A stretch of 64,000 bases of DNA from an uncultured Clostridia bacterium (GTDB taxonomy: Bacteria; Bacillota; Clostridia; Christensenellales; DTU072): contig CAKQTC010000001.1 in NCBI GenBank assembly GCA_934274515.1, positions 1 through 64,000 of the forward strand, read 5' to 3'. Positions 24,133 to 33,129 of this stretch are shown piece by piece. Numbering within the stretch: the first letter of the stretch is position 1; every line of letters starts with the position of its first letter. Position numbers and translations under genes: made by a program. The notes beneath the pieces are model-generated. The model was not told the origin of the DNA and made no database searches. It worked only from the letters and a program-made list of their open reading frames with translations.

Positions 24133-25377
24133 TTACTTTCTATCCTTTTCTGTAAGAGGTATCCCGTGACGTTTCGCAAACAGCACTTCCACGATTATTC
24201 CGAATTTGGTCGAATATTTCTTTTCGACAAACTCGAACCTGTACGTTTTATTGTCTATGATTAAATCTATCCCTTCGGAATTTTTTGTTACTATCGCAGG
24301 CATATTCGCTATCGGAAGTTCTGTTCTCCACTCCGCGCCGTTTCTAGTCCCGAGATACCCTATCGCGTCTTTGGTTATATAAAACTCCCCTTCGCCTTCC
24401 TTGTCGTAGTCATGTTCTTCGTCGTTGCGTTTATACAACGTTACTGGCTTTGCAATACGGAATTCTTCGTTCTCTTCGATTTCTTTTCGTACGCTCTCTC
24501 GCTCGTAATCCATCCAAAGGTCAATCCTGTCTATGCTTACCCCGTCGCCTTCTGCTATGAGATGCCCGTCGGGCGTGTAACGAACGGTATTTCCGCAGGC
24601 GCGACATCTCAGTTTGTCCCCGCTTGCCTCGTTTTCGTATTCCGCTCCGCATTTCGGACACTTGTACAAAACGTAGTTGAGATTGCTCGCAAGTTCTTTC
24701 GCTTTGAACTCGATATGATTTTCCTGTTGCCAAACATTATCGTTAAACACAAGACTGTCGCGTATTCTCTCGTAGATTTCAAGCGGTTTAAGCGTTTTTA
24801 TCTCTTCTTTGGTAATAAGTACGCGTGCTTTCGCGTCAATTCTGCCACGACGAAAACCTTTGATATAACGCGGTTTCGTAGCGTACACGCCGTGCGTTTC
24901 CACTACCGCAACCGTACATTCGAGAAACTTGACGAGTTTGCCTATCGACGGATTGAGATAATACATCTGTCGCCCGTCAAGACTGCTCCGACCTTCAGGG
25001 AAAAGCGCGATATTCCTGCCCTGATCTACCGCCGCTTTCATCATCTTGATGCTCGTGAGGTCCATTGCACACTGGTTCATCGGTATCGCGCCAAACCGCT
25101 TAATAAACGGCTTTAACTGTTTCCAAGTAAACAAATCTTTTGCCGCTACCATATTAAAACGACGCGGCAAGAGCGTGCAAACTACGGGTACGATGTCAAG
25201 CGTGCTTGCATGCGGCGCGACCGCCAAAATCGGTTCCTTCACACCTTTAAGCGCACTCCCGTCCGTCTTCATTCGCCAATAAATTCTTGCGAGAAACTTT
25301 ACGATATACGACGGTATCGTGTAAATAAAAAACGACGGTTTGCGAATTTTTATTTCTCCGTTCTCTCTCTTTTTCAT
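24133..25377 (-). CDS. PlsC-like acyltransferase with zinc ribbon and extra C-terminal domain
   Basis: This 414-residue protein has an N-terminal acyltransferase of the 1-acylglycerol-3-phosphate type, with the catalytic VAPHASTLD (H-x4-D) near residue 55 and the acceptor motif FPEGRSS near 123. After about residue 235 it carries a zinc ribbon (CPKCGAEY and CRACGNTV). A beta-rich C-terminal segment of about 130 residues resembles a PH/GRAM-type fold. Usual PlsC proteins end near 240 residues, so the C-terminal half is extra. It probably acts at the membrane in phospholipid synthesis. It is co-transcribed with a methyltransferase. Confidence 0.8.
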   Translation of the reverse strand: MKKRENGEIKIRKPSFFIYTIPSYIVKFLARIYWRMKTDGSALKGVKEPILAVAPHASTLDIVPVVCTLLPRRFNMVAAKDLFTWKQLKPFIKRFGAIPMNQCAMDLTSIKMMKAAVDQGRNIALFPEGRSSLDGRQMYYLNPSIGKLVKFLECTVAVVETHGVYATKPRYIKGFRRGRIDAKARVLITKEEIKTLKPLEIYERIRDSLVFNDNVWQQENHIEFKAKELASNLNYVLYKCPKCGAEYENEASGDKLRCRACGNTVRYTPDGHLIAEGDGVSIDRIDLWMDYERESVRKEIEENEEFRIAKPVTLYKRNDEEHDYDKEGEGEFYITKDAIGYLGTRNGAEWRTELPIANMPAIVTKNSEGIDLIIDNKTYRFEFVEKKYSTKFGIIVEVLFAKRHGIPLTEKDRK

Positions 25378-25462
25378 ACGCCCTCCGACTGTTTTTTCTT
25401 AGTAAATTATACCGCACGAACACGTCGTTCTCGTTAGGCTTAAACAACGCGTCCGACAAACT

Positions 25463-26581
25463 CTAAATAAGGTTTTCGGGGTTCAAACATTCAAGTTCGG
25501 GAACCACAAATCGCCCGTCTTTTCTTATAAGCACGTCGTCGAAGTATATCTCGCCGCCGCCGTATTCGGGTGTTTGAACAAGTACCAAGTCCCAGTGTAC
25601 CGCACTCACGTTGCCGTTGTCGCAATCGTCGTAACAGCACCCCGGCGTAAAGTGAATCGAGCCGCAAATTTTTTCGTCGAATAGTATGTCGCCGATGGCG
25701 TTGTGTATGTACGGATTAAGTCCGAACGCGAATTCGCCGACGTACCGCGCGCCTTCGTCGGTATCGAAAATTTTGTTTGCCGCGGCGGTATCGTTGGCTG
25801 TGGCTTCGATAATTTTTCCGTCCTTAAAGACAAGTCTTACGTCTTTGAACTCGATACCGTTTTCTATACTCGGCGTATTGTAGTGAATGACGCCGTTTAC
25901 GCTGTTTTTAATCGGTGCGGTATAAATCTCGCCGTCGGGAATGTTCATTTCGCCGCTGCATTTTTGCGACCCTACGTTTTTAATGCTGAAAGTAAGATCC
26001 GTGTCGGGCGAAACGATACGAACCTTGTCCGTTTTCGCCATATATGCCGCCATGGCGTCCATTGCCTTGTTCATCTTTGCGTAATCTAGCGTACAAACGT
26101 TAAAATACATATCTTCAAAAGCGTCCGTACTCATTTTGGCGAGTTGGCTCATTCCTTCCGTCGGCCAACGCAGAATAACCCACTTCGTCTTGCAAACCCT
26201 GCGTTCGTGGTGAACCGGGTGCTGATAAATACGTGTAAAGGCGTTCATTCTTTCGTCGGGTACGTCGCAGGTTTCCAAACTGTTATTTCCGCCGCGCAGT
26301 CCGATATAAGCGTCCATATCGTCCATACGAAACGCGTCGTACTTCGCCCAAGCGGCAAGCATTTCGTCGGTCGCACCCATAAGCAGTTCGCGCTTAATTC
26401 TGTTTTCCGAATACTCTACGAACGGCATCGCGCCGACCGCATAAACTTCGCGAATTAGGACGTTAATCATCTCAATCGGAACGCCCCAAGCCTCGATAAG
26501 GACTTTCTCGCCCTTTTTAAGGGCGCAGGAATAATTGACAAGTCCTTTTGCAAGTTTAACCATTCTTTCGTCAATAAGCAT
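25463..26581 (-). CDS. M29 family aminopeptidase (AmpS/PepS type)
   Basis: This 372-residue metallo-aminopeptidase removes N-terminal residues from peptides in the cytoplasm. Family metal ligands are visible as the Glu residues of CSGEMNIPDGEIYT and GEFAFGLNP and as His and Asp in GSIHFTPGCC and AVHWDLVLV. Length is typical (about 370-410). The stop of the upstream YjbQ-like gene lies nine bases before its ATG, so they form a unit. GGATAGGAATG serves as the ribosome binding site. Confidence 0.9.
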   Translation of the reverse strand: MLIDERMVKLAKGLVNYSCALKKGEKVLIEAWGVPIEMINVLIREVYAVGAMPFVEYSENRIKRELLMGATDEMLAAWAKYDAFRMDDMDAYIGLRGGNNSLETCDVPDERMNAFTRIYQHPVHHERRVCKTKWVILRWPTEGMSQLAKMSTDAFEDMYFNVCTLDYAKMNKAMDAMAAYMAKTDKVRIVSPDTDLTFSIKNVGSQKCSGEMNIPDGEIYTAPIKNSVNGVIHYNTPSIENGIEFKDVRLVFKDGKIIEATANDTAAANKIFDTDEGARYVGEFAFGLNPYIHNAIGDILFDEKICGSIHFTPGCCYDDCDNGNVSAVHWDLVLVQTPEYGGGEIYFDDVLIRKDGRFVVPELECLNPENLI

Positions 26582-26590
26582 TTTACATTC

Positions 26591-26983
26591 CTATCCTTCG
26601 ATTATTTTAACGTAAAAACTGCGATTTCTCGGCGGGTCGAACTCCGCAAAATAAACGTTTTGCCAAACGCCGAGCAAAGGTTGCGCGTTATCGATAATAA
26701 TCGTTTCGCTCGCACCCATAACGCTTGATTTAACGTGTCCGTCGCTGTTCCCTTCGTCGTGACGGAATTCGGGGAACCGCGGAAAAACCTTGTCAAACGC
26801 AAAATTAACATCGCGAGCGACCCACTCGTCCGCATTCTCGTTAATGGTTATTCCTGCGGTGGTGTGCGGACAAAAAACAACGCAAATTCCGCTTTTAACG
26901 CCGCTTTCTTTTATCGCCGCTCTTACTTCGTCGGTTATATCGAAAAAACCTTTGCGTTCGGTTTTTAATTCATACTTATACAA
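26591..26983 (-). CDS. YjbQ/UPF0047 family protein
   Basis: This 130-residue protein matches the YjbQ family (secondary thiamine-phosphate synthase-like). It contains GICVVFCPHTTAGITINENAD, RHDEGNSDGHVKSSVMG and GVWQNVYFAEFD. The conserved His and Glu/Asp residues sit in these blocks. The biological reaction is not firmly known for the family. The start is a TTG with GGAGG six bases upstream; an ATG nearby is too far from the RBS. It is co-transcribed with the M29 aminopeptidase. Confidence 0.88.
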   Translation of the reverse strand: MYKYELKTERKGFFDITDEVRAAIKESGVKSGICVVFCPHTTAGITINENADEWVARDVNFAFDKVFPRFPEFRHDEGNSDGHVKSSVMGASETIIIDNAQPLLGVWQNVYFAEFDPPRNRSFYVKIIEG

Positions 26984-27029
26984 TTATTACCTCCGAGAAA
27001 ATTTTCTTTCGTATTAAACTCTAAAAAAT

Positions 27030-27059
27030 ATTTTACTATAAATATAACGAATAAGTCAA
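27030..27059 (-). promoter_or_regulatory. Promoter of the YjbQ-aminopeptidase unit
   Basis: TTGACT (27054-27059) and TAAAAT (27030-27035) are 18 bases apart on the minus strand. Upstream, 27064-27074 and 27109-27119 form an inverted repeat (AGCGCAATGCG with CGCGTTGCGCT) that may be the end of the uvrA transcript. Confidence 0.5.
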
Positions 27060-27134
27060 GCATAGCGCAATGCGTATCCTTACTTCTTCACTCTTCCCCG
27101 CAACGCATCGCGTTGCGCTTATCGTTCGTTTTAT

Positions 27135-29939
27135 TTAGATATAAATCGACGTATAGCCTTTTTTCGATTCTTTGACTTCTTCGGGTGTGCCGGCGACTAC
27201 TATCGTTCCGCCGCCGTCGCCTCCTTCGGGTCCGAGATCGATTATGTGGTCTGCTTGTCGGATTACGTCAAGGTTGTGCTCGATGACAATTACCGTGTTT
27301 CCGCTGTCCGTTAGTTTGTTTAGTATTCCTATAAGCCGTTCCGTGTCCGCAACGTGCAAGCCTGTGGTCGGTTCGTCAAGGATATACACCGTTTTCCCTG
27401 TCGAACGTTTACTTAGTTCTGTCGCAAGTTTTATTCTTTGCGCTTCGCCGCCGCTAAACGTCGTCGCTGGTTGACCGAGTTTGATATATCCGAGTCCGAC
27501 GTCGCGCAACGTCTTTACCTTGTTGTATATTCTCGGTATGTTTTGGAAAAAGTCGGTCGCTTCGTCAACCGTCATTTCAAGCACGTCGTAAATACTTTTG
27601 TCTTTGTATTTGACTTCGAGCGTTTCCCTGTTATATCTTTTTCCGCCGCAAACTTCGCACGGAACGTAAACGTCCGGCAAAAAGTGCATTTCGATTTTCA
27701 GTATTCCGTCGCCCGAACAGTTTTCGCATCGTCCGCCGCTTACGTTAAACGAGAACCTGCCGCTGCCATATCCGCGCGCTTTTGCGTCCTGCGTCTGCGA
27801 AAACAACTCTCTAATCGCGGTAAAAACGCCCGTATACGTCGCAGGATTGCTCCTCGGCGTTCTCCCTATCGGACTTTGGTCTATCGCTATCACTTTGTCT
27901 ACGTGTTCAAGCCCCGTTACGTCGGCGCACTTGCCCTCTATAAGCCGCGAGCCGTTCAGTCTGTTTGCTAAATACGGATAAAGTATACCGTTGACTAAAC
28001 TCGACTTTCCGCTACCGCTTACTCCGGTAACGACAATAAACTTTCCGAGAGGAAAATCAACGTTTATGTTTTTTAGATTGTTTTGTTTCGCGCCGATTAC
28101 GCTTATATATTCGCCGTTACCTTTTCTATGTCTAAACGGTATTTCGATTTTTCTTCTTCCGCTTAGATAATCGCCTGTTATTGAGTTTGGGCAACTTATT
28201 ATATCGTTTAGGGAACCGCTAGCGACAAGTCTGCCGCCGTTTACGCCTGCTCCGGGTCCGATGTCCACGATATAATCCGCGCTCCGTATCGTGTCTTCGT
28301 CGTGTTCGACCACGATAAGCGTATTTCCTAAATCTCTTAGTCTAAACAGCGTTTTTATAAGTCTGTCGTTATCTCTTTGGTGTAGTCCTATGCTAGGTTC
28401 GTCCAAGATGTAAAGCACGCCCGTAAGTCCGCTGCCTATTTGTGTGGCGAGTCTTATTCTTTGCGATTCTCCGCCGCTCAGCGTTCCGCTCGAACGGGAC
28501 AACGTAAGGTAATCCAGTCCTACGTCCACAAGGAATTTTACCCTTTCTTTTATTTCTTTCAGTATAGGCGCGGCGACTGTTTTTTCGCGCAAACCGAGTT
28601 TAAGCGAATCGAAAAAGTATCCTAGTCTTCCGACGGGCATATCGCAAATTTCGCTGATATTCCGTCCGCAGACGGTTATCGCAAGCACGCTTTTTTTAAG
28701 TCGTCTGCCGTTGCAGGCTTCGCACGGACGAGCGGTCATTAGTTTTTCGATGTCTGCTCTCGCCGCTTCCGAACTGCTTTCCTTGTACCTGCGCGTAAGA
28801 TTGTTGACGACGCCTTCGTAATCCCCGTCGTAACGCATAGAAAACGAGCGAGTGTTCGCCTCGTATTCAATCGTTTCCCCGTGCGTGCCGTATAACAGTA
28901 TGTTTTGTATTTTTGAAGGTAAATTTTTATACGGCGTACTTAGCAAAAAGCCGTATCTTCTCGCAAGTGCGCGGAATTTCATCTGCGTCATCTTTCCTGC
29001 GTCCAAGTTCCAGCCCGTGCATTTAATCGCGCCGTCTTCCAGCGATATGTTCTTGTCGGGAATAAGTTTGTCAAGGTCGATTTCGCTCTTAAACCCCAGC
29101 CCGGTACACTCCGGACACGCACCGACAGGCGCGTTAAAACTAAACAAACGCGGCGTAATTTCCCCTATGCTTATACCGCATTCCGGGCAGGAATTGTTGG
29201 TCGAAAACAATTCTTCTTCGCCGTTTTCCACGGTTTCGATAACCACTAGCCCGTCTGCGTTTTTCAATGCGATTTCCACGCTGTCGGTAAGCCTTCTTCG
29301 TATATCGCCTTTCATCACAAGGCGGTCTACGACGACCGATATGTTGTGTTTTTTGTTTTTATCGAGTTTGATTTCTTCGTCGAGCGACATAACTATGCCG
29401 TCTACTTTGACCCTTGCAAAACCGTTCTTTTTAAGTTGTTCGAACTGTTTGACGTACTCGCCTTTACGGTCGCGAACAACGGGCGCGAGAACCATAAATT
29501 TCGTTCCTTCGTCCATAATCATAACCTTATCGACGATTTGGTCAAGGCTTATGCTTTTTATCTCCCGACCGCATTGCGGACAGTGCGGCACGCCGACGCG
29601 CGCGTACAAAAGCCTTAGATAATCGTAAATTTCGGTAACCGTGCCGACGGTAGACCGCGGGTTTTGCGACGTCGTCTTTTGGTCGATGCTTATCGCAGGG
29701 CTAAGCCCTTCTATGCTCTCGACGTCGGGTTTATCCATCTGTCCCAAAAATTGACGGGCATAACTCGACAGACTCTCTACGTACCGCCGTTGCCCTTCCG
29801 CGAAAATCGTGTCAAACGCTAGACTCGACTTTCCGCTACCGCTTAACCCCGTAAATACGATAAGTTTTTCTCTCGGTAACGTTAAGTTGACGTTTTTAAG
29901 GTTGTTTTGCCTTGCTCCTTTAATTACTATGTCGTTCAT
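27135..29939 (-). CDS. uvrA: UvrABC system protein A
   Basis: This 934-residue damage sensor of nucleotide excision repair has two ABC ATPase cassettes. The first opens with Walker A GLSGSGKSSL near residue 31 and its signature is LSGGESQRIRLATQ. The second has Walker A GVSGSGKSSL and signature FSGGEAQRIKLATE. Zinc modules are visible as CPECGISIGE, CPECTGLG, CEACNGRR and CENCSGDG/CEVCGGKR. Length is normal. It lies 19 bases after uvrB on the same strand, the usual partner order in Bacillota. Confidence 0.97.
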   Translation of the reverse strand: MNDIVIKGARQNNLKNVNLTLPREKLIVFTGLSGSGKSSLAFDTIFAEGQRRYVESLSSYARQFLGQMDKPDVESIEGLSPAISIDQKTTSQNPRSTVGTVTEIYDYLRLLYARVGVPHCPQCGREIKSISLDQIVDKVMIMDEGTKFMVLAPVVRDRKGEYVKQFEQLKKNGFARVKVDGIVMSLDEEIKLDKNKKHNISVVVDRLVMKGDIRRRLTDSVEIALKNADGLVVIETVENGEEELFSTNNSCPECGISIGEITPRLFSFNAPVGACPECTGLGFKSEIDLDKLIPDKNISLEDGAIKCTGWNLDAGKMTQMKFRALARRYGFLLSTPYKNLPSKIQNILLYGTHGETIEYEANTRSFSMRYDGDYEGVVNNLTRRYKESSSEAARADIEKLMTARPCEACNGRRLKKSVLAITVCGRNISEICDMPVGRLGYFFDSLKLGLREKTVAAPILKEIKERVKFLVDVGLDYLTLSRSSGTLSGGESQRIRLATQIGSGLTGVLYILDEPSIGLHQRDNDRLIKTLFRLRDLGNTLIVVEHDEDTIRSADYIVDIGPGAGVNGGRLVASGSLNDIISCPNSITGDYLSGRRKIEIPFRHRKGNGEYISVIGAKQNNLKNINVDFPLGKFIVVTGVSGSGKSSLVNGILYPYLANRLNGSRLIEGKCADVTGLEHVDKVIAIDQSPIGRTPRSNPATYTGVFTAIRELFSQTQDAKARGYGSGRFSFNVSGGRCENCSGDGILKIEMHFLPDVYVPCEVCGGKRYNRETLEVKYKDKSIYDVLEMTVDEATDFFQNIPRIYNKVKTLRDVGLGYIKLGQPATTFSGGEAQRIKLATELSKRSTGKTVYILDEPTTGLHVADTERLIGILNKLTDSGNTVIVIEHNLDVIRQADHIIDLGPEGGDGGGTIVVAGTPEEVKESKKGYTSIYI

Positions 29940-29958
29940 ATATAAACCTTTGTATTCG

Positions 29959-31917
29959 TTAATTTTTCAATAATTGTTTTAACTCCGCTATTTGGTCGCG
30001 CAAAGTAATGCACGTTTCAAAATCAAGTTGCGCGGACGCGGTTTTCATCAACCCTTTAAGCCGCTCTATCTCTCTCGAAACTTCGCTCTTCGTTATTTTT
30101 TTCTTTTCCGTAGGCTCTTTTTGCGTGATGATTATGCTGTTTTTTATCTCTTTAATAACGGTTTTCGGCGTTATTCCGTGTTTTTCGTTATATTCTTGCT
30201 GATATTTACGGCGGCGGTCGGTTTCTTCGATTGCGCTTTGCATACTTTGCGTCATCACGTCGGCGTAAAGAATAACCCTTGCTTCCGCGTTGCGCGCCGC
30301 CCTGCCTACCGTCTGTATTATTGACGAACGCGAACGTAAAAATCCTTCCTTGTCGGCGTCGAGAATGGCTACAAGCATAACTTCGGGTATGTCTAGTCCT
30401 TCTCGTAATAAGTTTATCCCTACGATAACGTCGGTTTCTCCGCGCCTAAGCGCGTTTATTATCGTTATCCTTTCAAGACTTTCTATCTCGCTGTGCATAT
30501 AGGTCGCTTTGACGCCGTGCTCGATAAGATACGCGGTCAAACTCTCGCTCATCTTCTTCGTAAGCGTAGTAACGAGAACCCTGCCGCCTTTTTTAACGGT
30601 AAAGTCGATTTCTCCGAGAAGATCGTCGATTTGCCCTTCGGTTTTCCGTATCTCGATAGGCGGATCGACAAGCCCGGTCGGTCGAAGAAGTTGCTCGACA
30701 ATTTGACCCTGTTGATTTAGTTCATACTCGCCCGGCGTTGCGCTTACGCAGACAAGTTGCGAAAATCTGTCGTTAAACTCGTCAAAGGAAAGCGGTCGGT
30801 TGTCGTACGCCGCGCGTAGACGAAAACCGTACTCGACAAGATTTGTCTTACGCGCAACGTCCCCCGCGTACATCGCCCGTAGTTGCGGCAAAGTAATGTG
30901 CGATTCGTCGATGAACATTATAAAATCGTCGGGGAAGTAGTCCATTAACGTAAACGGCGGCTCGCCCGGATTCCGCCCGTCAAAATAACGCGAATAGTTC
31001 TCGATACCCGAACAGTAGCCGATTTCGCGAATCATCTCCATATCGTAACAAACGCGCTCTTTCAAACGTTGCTCTTCGATAAGTTTACCGTTGTCGCGAA
31101 AATCCGCACACTCTTTTACCATATCCTCTTGTATGCGTTTAAGCGTGTCTTCCACTTTCTCGTCCCCGATAACGTAGTGCGTCGCAGGGAAAATCGCCGC
31201 ATGCGCAAGTTTGCTCGACGTTTTACCGGTTGTCGGGTCAAACTCGTACAACCCGTCTATTTCATCTCCGAAAAACTCCGCCCGTATCGCGGAAACCGAG
31301 TTGTTGCTGGGGAAAATCTCCAAAATATCGCCACGTACGCGAAACGTTGACCGCTCGAATTCGTATTCGGCACGCTTATATTGAAGTTTAACGAGTTTAT
31401 CTATGATTTTATCCCTGTCCGCCGTCATCCCCGGGCGTAAAGACAACATCTGCTTGAAATATTCCTGCGGCGCGCCCAACCCGTATATGCACGAAACCGA
31501 CGCAACAACGATGACGTCGCGCCTCTCTCCGAGTGACGCGGTGGCGGAATGACGAAGTTTGTCTATCTCGTCGTTGGTACTCATATCCTTTTCAATGTAG
31601 GTGTCCGTTGACGGAATATATGCCTCGGGTCGATAATAATCGTAGTAGGAGACAAAATATTCAACGCGATTATGCGGAAAAAACTCACGAAACTCGTTGC
31701 AAAGTTGCGCCGCAAGCGTTTTGTTGTGAGCAATGACAAGCGCAGGACGATTAACTTTGTTAATAACGTTCGCCATAGTAAACGTCTTACCGCTACCGGT
31801 AACGCCGAGAAGAACCTGCATTCTCAACCCGTCTTGTATCCCTTCGCACAACTTGTCAATCGCCTGCTGCTGATCGCCGCACGGCTTGTATTCGCTGATT
31901 AGTTCAAATTTATCCAT
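29959..31917 (-). CDS. uvrB: UvrABC system protein B
   Basis: This 652-residue partner of UvrA loads at DNA lesions and recruits UvrC. It has Walker A GVTGSGKTFTMA near residue 40, the beta-hairpin YYDYYRPEAYIPSTDTY near 93, helicase motifs FIDESHI, GINLLREGLDIPEV and QTVGRAARN, and a C-terminal UVR coiled coil (residues about 615-650). The length is standard. No strong RBS lies before the ATG. The upstream 270 bases are a hairpin-rich stretch described separately. Confidence 0.97.
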   Translation of the reverse strand: MDKFELISEYKPCGDQQQAIDKLCEGIQDGLRMQVLLGVTGSGKTFTMANVINKVNRPALVIAHNKTLAAQLCNEFREFFPHNRVEYFVSYYDYYRPEAYIPSTDTYIEKDMSTNDEIDKLRHSATASLGERRDVIVVASVSCIYGLGAPQEYFKQMLSLRPGMTADRDKIIDKLVKLQYKRAEYEFERSTFRVRGDILEIFPSNNSVSAIRAEFFGDEIDGLYEFDPTTGKTSSKLAHAAIFPATHYVIGDEKVEDTLKRIQEDMVKECADFRDNGKLIEEQRLKERVCYDMEMIREIGYCSGIENYSRYFDGRNPGEPPFTLMDYFPDDFIMFIDESHITLPQLRAMYAGDVARKTNLVEYGFRLRAAYDNRPLSFDEFNDRFSQLVCVSATPGEYELNQQGQIVEQLLRPTGLVDPPIEIRKTEGQIDDLLGEIDFTVKKGGRVLVTTLTKKMSESLTAYLIEHGVKATYMHSEIESLERITIINALRRGETDVIVGINLLREGLDIPEVMLVAILDADKEGFLRSRSSIIQTVGRAARNAEARVILYADVMTQSMQSAIEETDRRRKYQQEYNEKHGITPKTVIKEIKNSIIITQKEPTEKKKITKSEVSREIERLKGLMKTASAQLDFETCITLRDQIAELKQLLKN

Positions 31918-32190
31918 AATTATTCACCGCAACGTGAAATATCGCTTTGGGCGGGCGGGTGGGCTGACGCACTTTATCTCACGGTAAAAATTCCCGAAAA
32001 GCGGGAATTCGCTTCTCGCTTTTCGCCCAAATAGGGGGACAGTGGGGGAATCTCCCCCACGAACTACCGACTCAAGCAAAATGTGTCATTTTGCTTCCTT
32101 GGAAGTCCGACTCGTGCGTGATTAGATTTTGTCCGCACAAAGCAAAGCGACTGCCGCAAAATCCCGCACGACGTGTGGTCGGACAATCTC
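31918..32190. repeat. Hairpin-rich intergenic element upstream of uvrB
   Basis: This 273-base non-coding stretch holds three near-perfect hairpins. They are AATTCCCG/CGGGAATT (31989-32009, 5-base loop), GTGGGGGA/TCCCCCAC (32042-32060, 3-base loop) and AAGCAAAATG/CATTTTGCTT (32074-32096, 3-base loop). A larger imperfect stem lies at 32105-32184 (GTCCGAC to GTCGGAC). No open frame with an RBS is present. It could be a miniature mobile element, a structured leader RNA of uvrB, or stacked terminators of the upstream operon. I lean to a dispersed repeat-like element. Confidence 0.55.
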
Positions 32191-32562
32191 CTACCCGAAT
32201 ATTGCTTGCAAAATGAACTTTATCGAGAACGACAGCGCGGCTATCGCAATCGTAAGCGCAATTCTTATGGCGAGTTTTCTACGAGAAACCTCCTTATCTC
32301 TGAGATAACTTATCCCGTTATCTTTAAGCGTAATGACGTACATTAGGTCGCCGTTTAGTTTTTTCGCTTTTTCGTAAACGAAATAGTTGTCGAGCATAAG
32401 TTTGTTAAGTGTTTCTTCCAAATCGCCTTCGCGAAAATCTACTTTGTAGGGAATACGCGAAAGCAGTTCCACAGGGGAAATAAGGCATTGTCCGCCTGCC
32501 GTGCCGCTTGCCGCCTCATATACGACGTTCATAAGTACTTTTTCTTTCTTTCCGAGTACCAT
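32191..32562 (-). CDS. Tail-anchored small protein, winged-helix-like
   Basis: This 123-residue protein has an N-terminal soluble part of about 90 residues, with helices and a beta hairpin (DNYFVYEKAKKLNGDLMYVITLK) suggestive of a winged-helix fold, and one C-terminal membrane helix (about 99-120). It lies one base after the upstream gene, which has the same layout, and has an AGGTAGGG ribosome binding site. I do not recognise a family. Both may form a membrane-bound pair. Confidence 0.65.
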   Translation of the reverse strand: MVLGKKEKVLMNVVYEAASGTAGGQCLISPVELLSRIPYKVDFREGDLEETLNKLMLDNYFVYEKAKKLNGDLMYVITLKDNGISYLRDKEVSRRKLAIRIALTIAIAALSFSIKFILQAIFG

Positions 32563-32563
32563 T

Positions 32564-33127
32564 TTACCCTACCTTGCTTACGATTATCCCGAGCGCAATC
32601 ATTCCTGCGATAAACGCGCCGAAAAACGCGCTTAGTCCGCATATTATCGCCGCTTTGACGTAACTAAAAGGCTTAACCGCAGATACGACTTTGTTTATGA
32701 TTTGCTCCTTTCCCGTTTCGGTCGCGTCCGTTTGCTCGGTAGGTTGCTCCGACTGCTCGTCGGGTTTCGGGTCGTACGCGTTCGCGTTTTCTTTCGCTGC
32801 CGCCGCCGCTTTGGCTTCTTCTTCTCGTTTTGCCCGTTCCGCCGCCAACATCGCCTGCTTGCGTCGTTCCGCCTCTCTCGCCTCTTCTCGCCGCTCGTCT
32901 TCGCGTATCCCTTTCGGAAGTACGGTCAAACAATACACTTCGCTGTCGGCGTAGCGTATTTGGATTAATTCGTTCATTTGCAGCGTGTTAAGCGCGGTAT
33001 CGATTTCTGCTTGGCTATACCCGTCAAGCGCGTCGCGAACGCTCGTCTTAGGCACCACGACGTACTCGCCTGCGGTGATATACTTCATCACCGCGTCAAA
33101 CACGGTCATTATTCTTTCATTAAACAT
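32564..33127 (-). CDS. Tail-anchored protein with winged-helix-like head and Ala/Glu-rich linker
   Basis: This 187-residue protein has an N-terminal domain of about 70 residues whose helix-helix-strand pattern (SQAEIDTALNTLQMNELIQIRY, then EVYCLTVLPKG) resembles a winged helix. A charged Ala/Glu/Arg helix follows (about 75-110), then an acidic Thr/Gln linker. One or two hydrophobic segments close the chain (about 152-185). There is no RBS; the ATG lies two bases after the GH2 stop, so translation is probably coupled. It pairs with the next gene. The function is unknown. Confidence 0.65.
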   Translation of the reverse strand: MFNERIMTVFDAVMKYITAGEYVVVPKTSVRDALDGYSQAEIDTALNTLQMNELIQIRYADSEVYCLTVLPKGIREDERREEAREAERRKQAMLAAERAKREEEAKAAAAAKENANAYDPKPDEQSEQPTEQTDATETGKEQIINKVVSAVKPFSYVKAAIICGLSAFFGAFIAGMIALGIIVSKVG

Positions 33128-33129
33128 TT

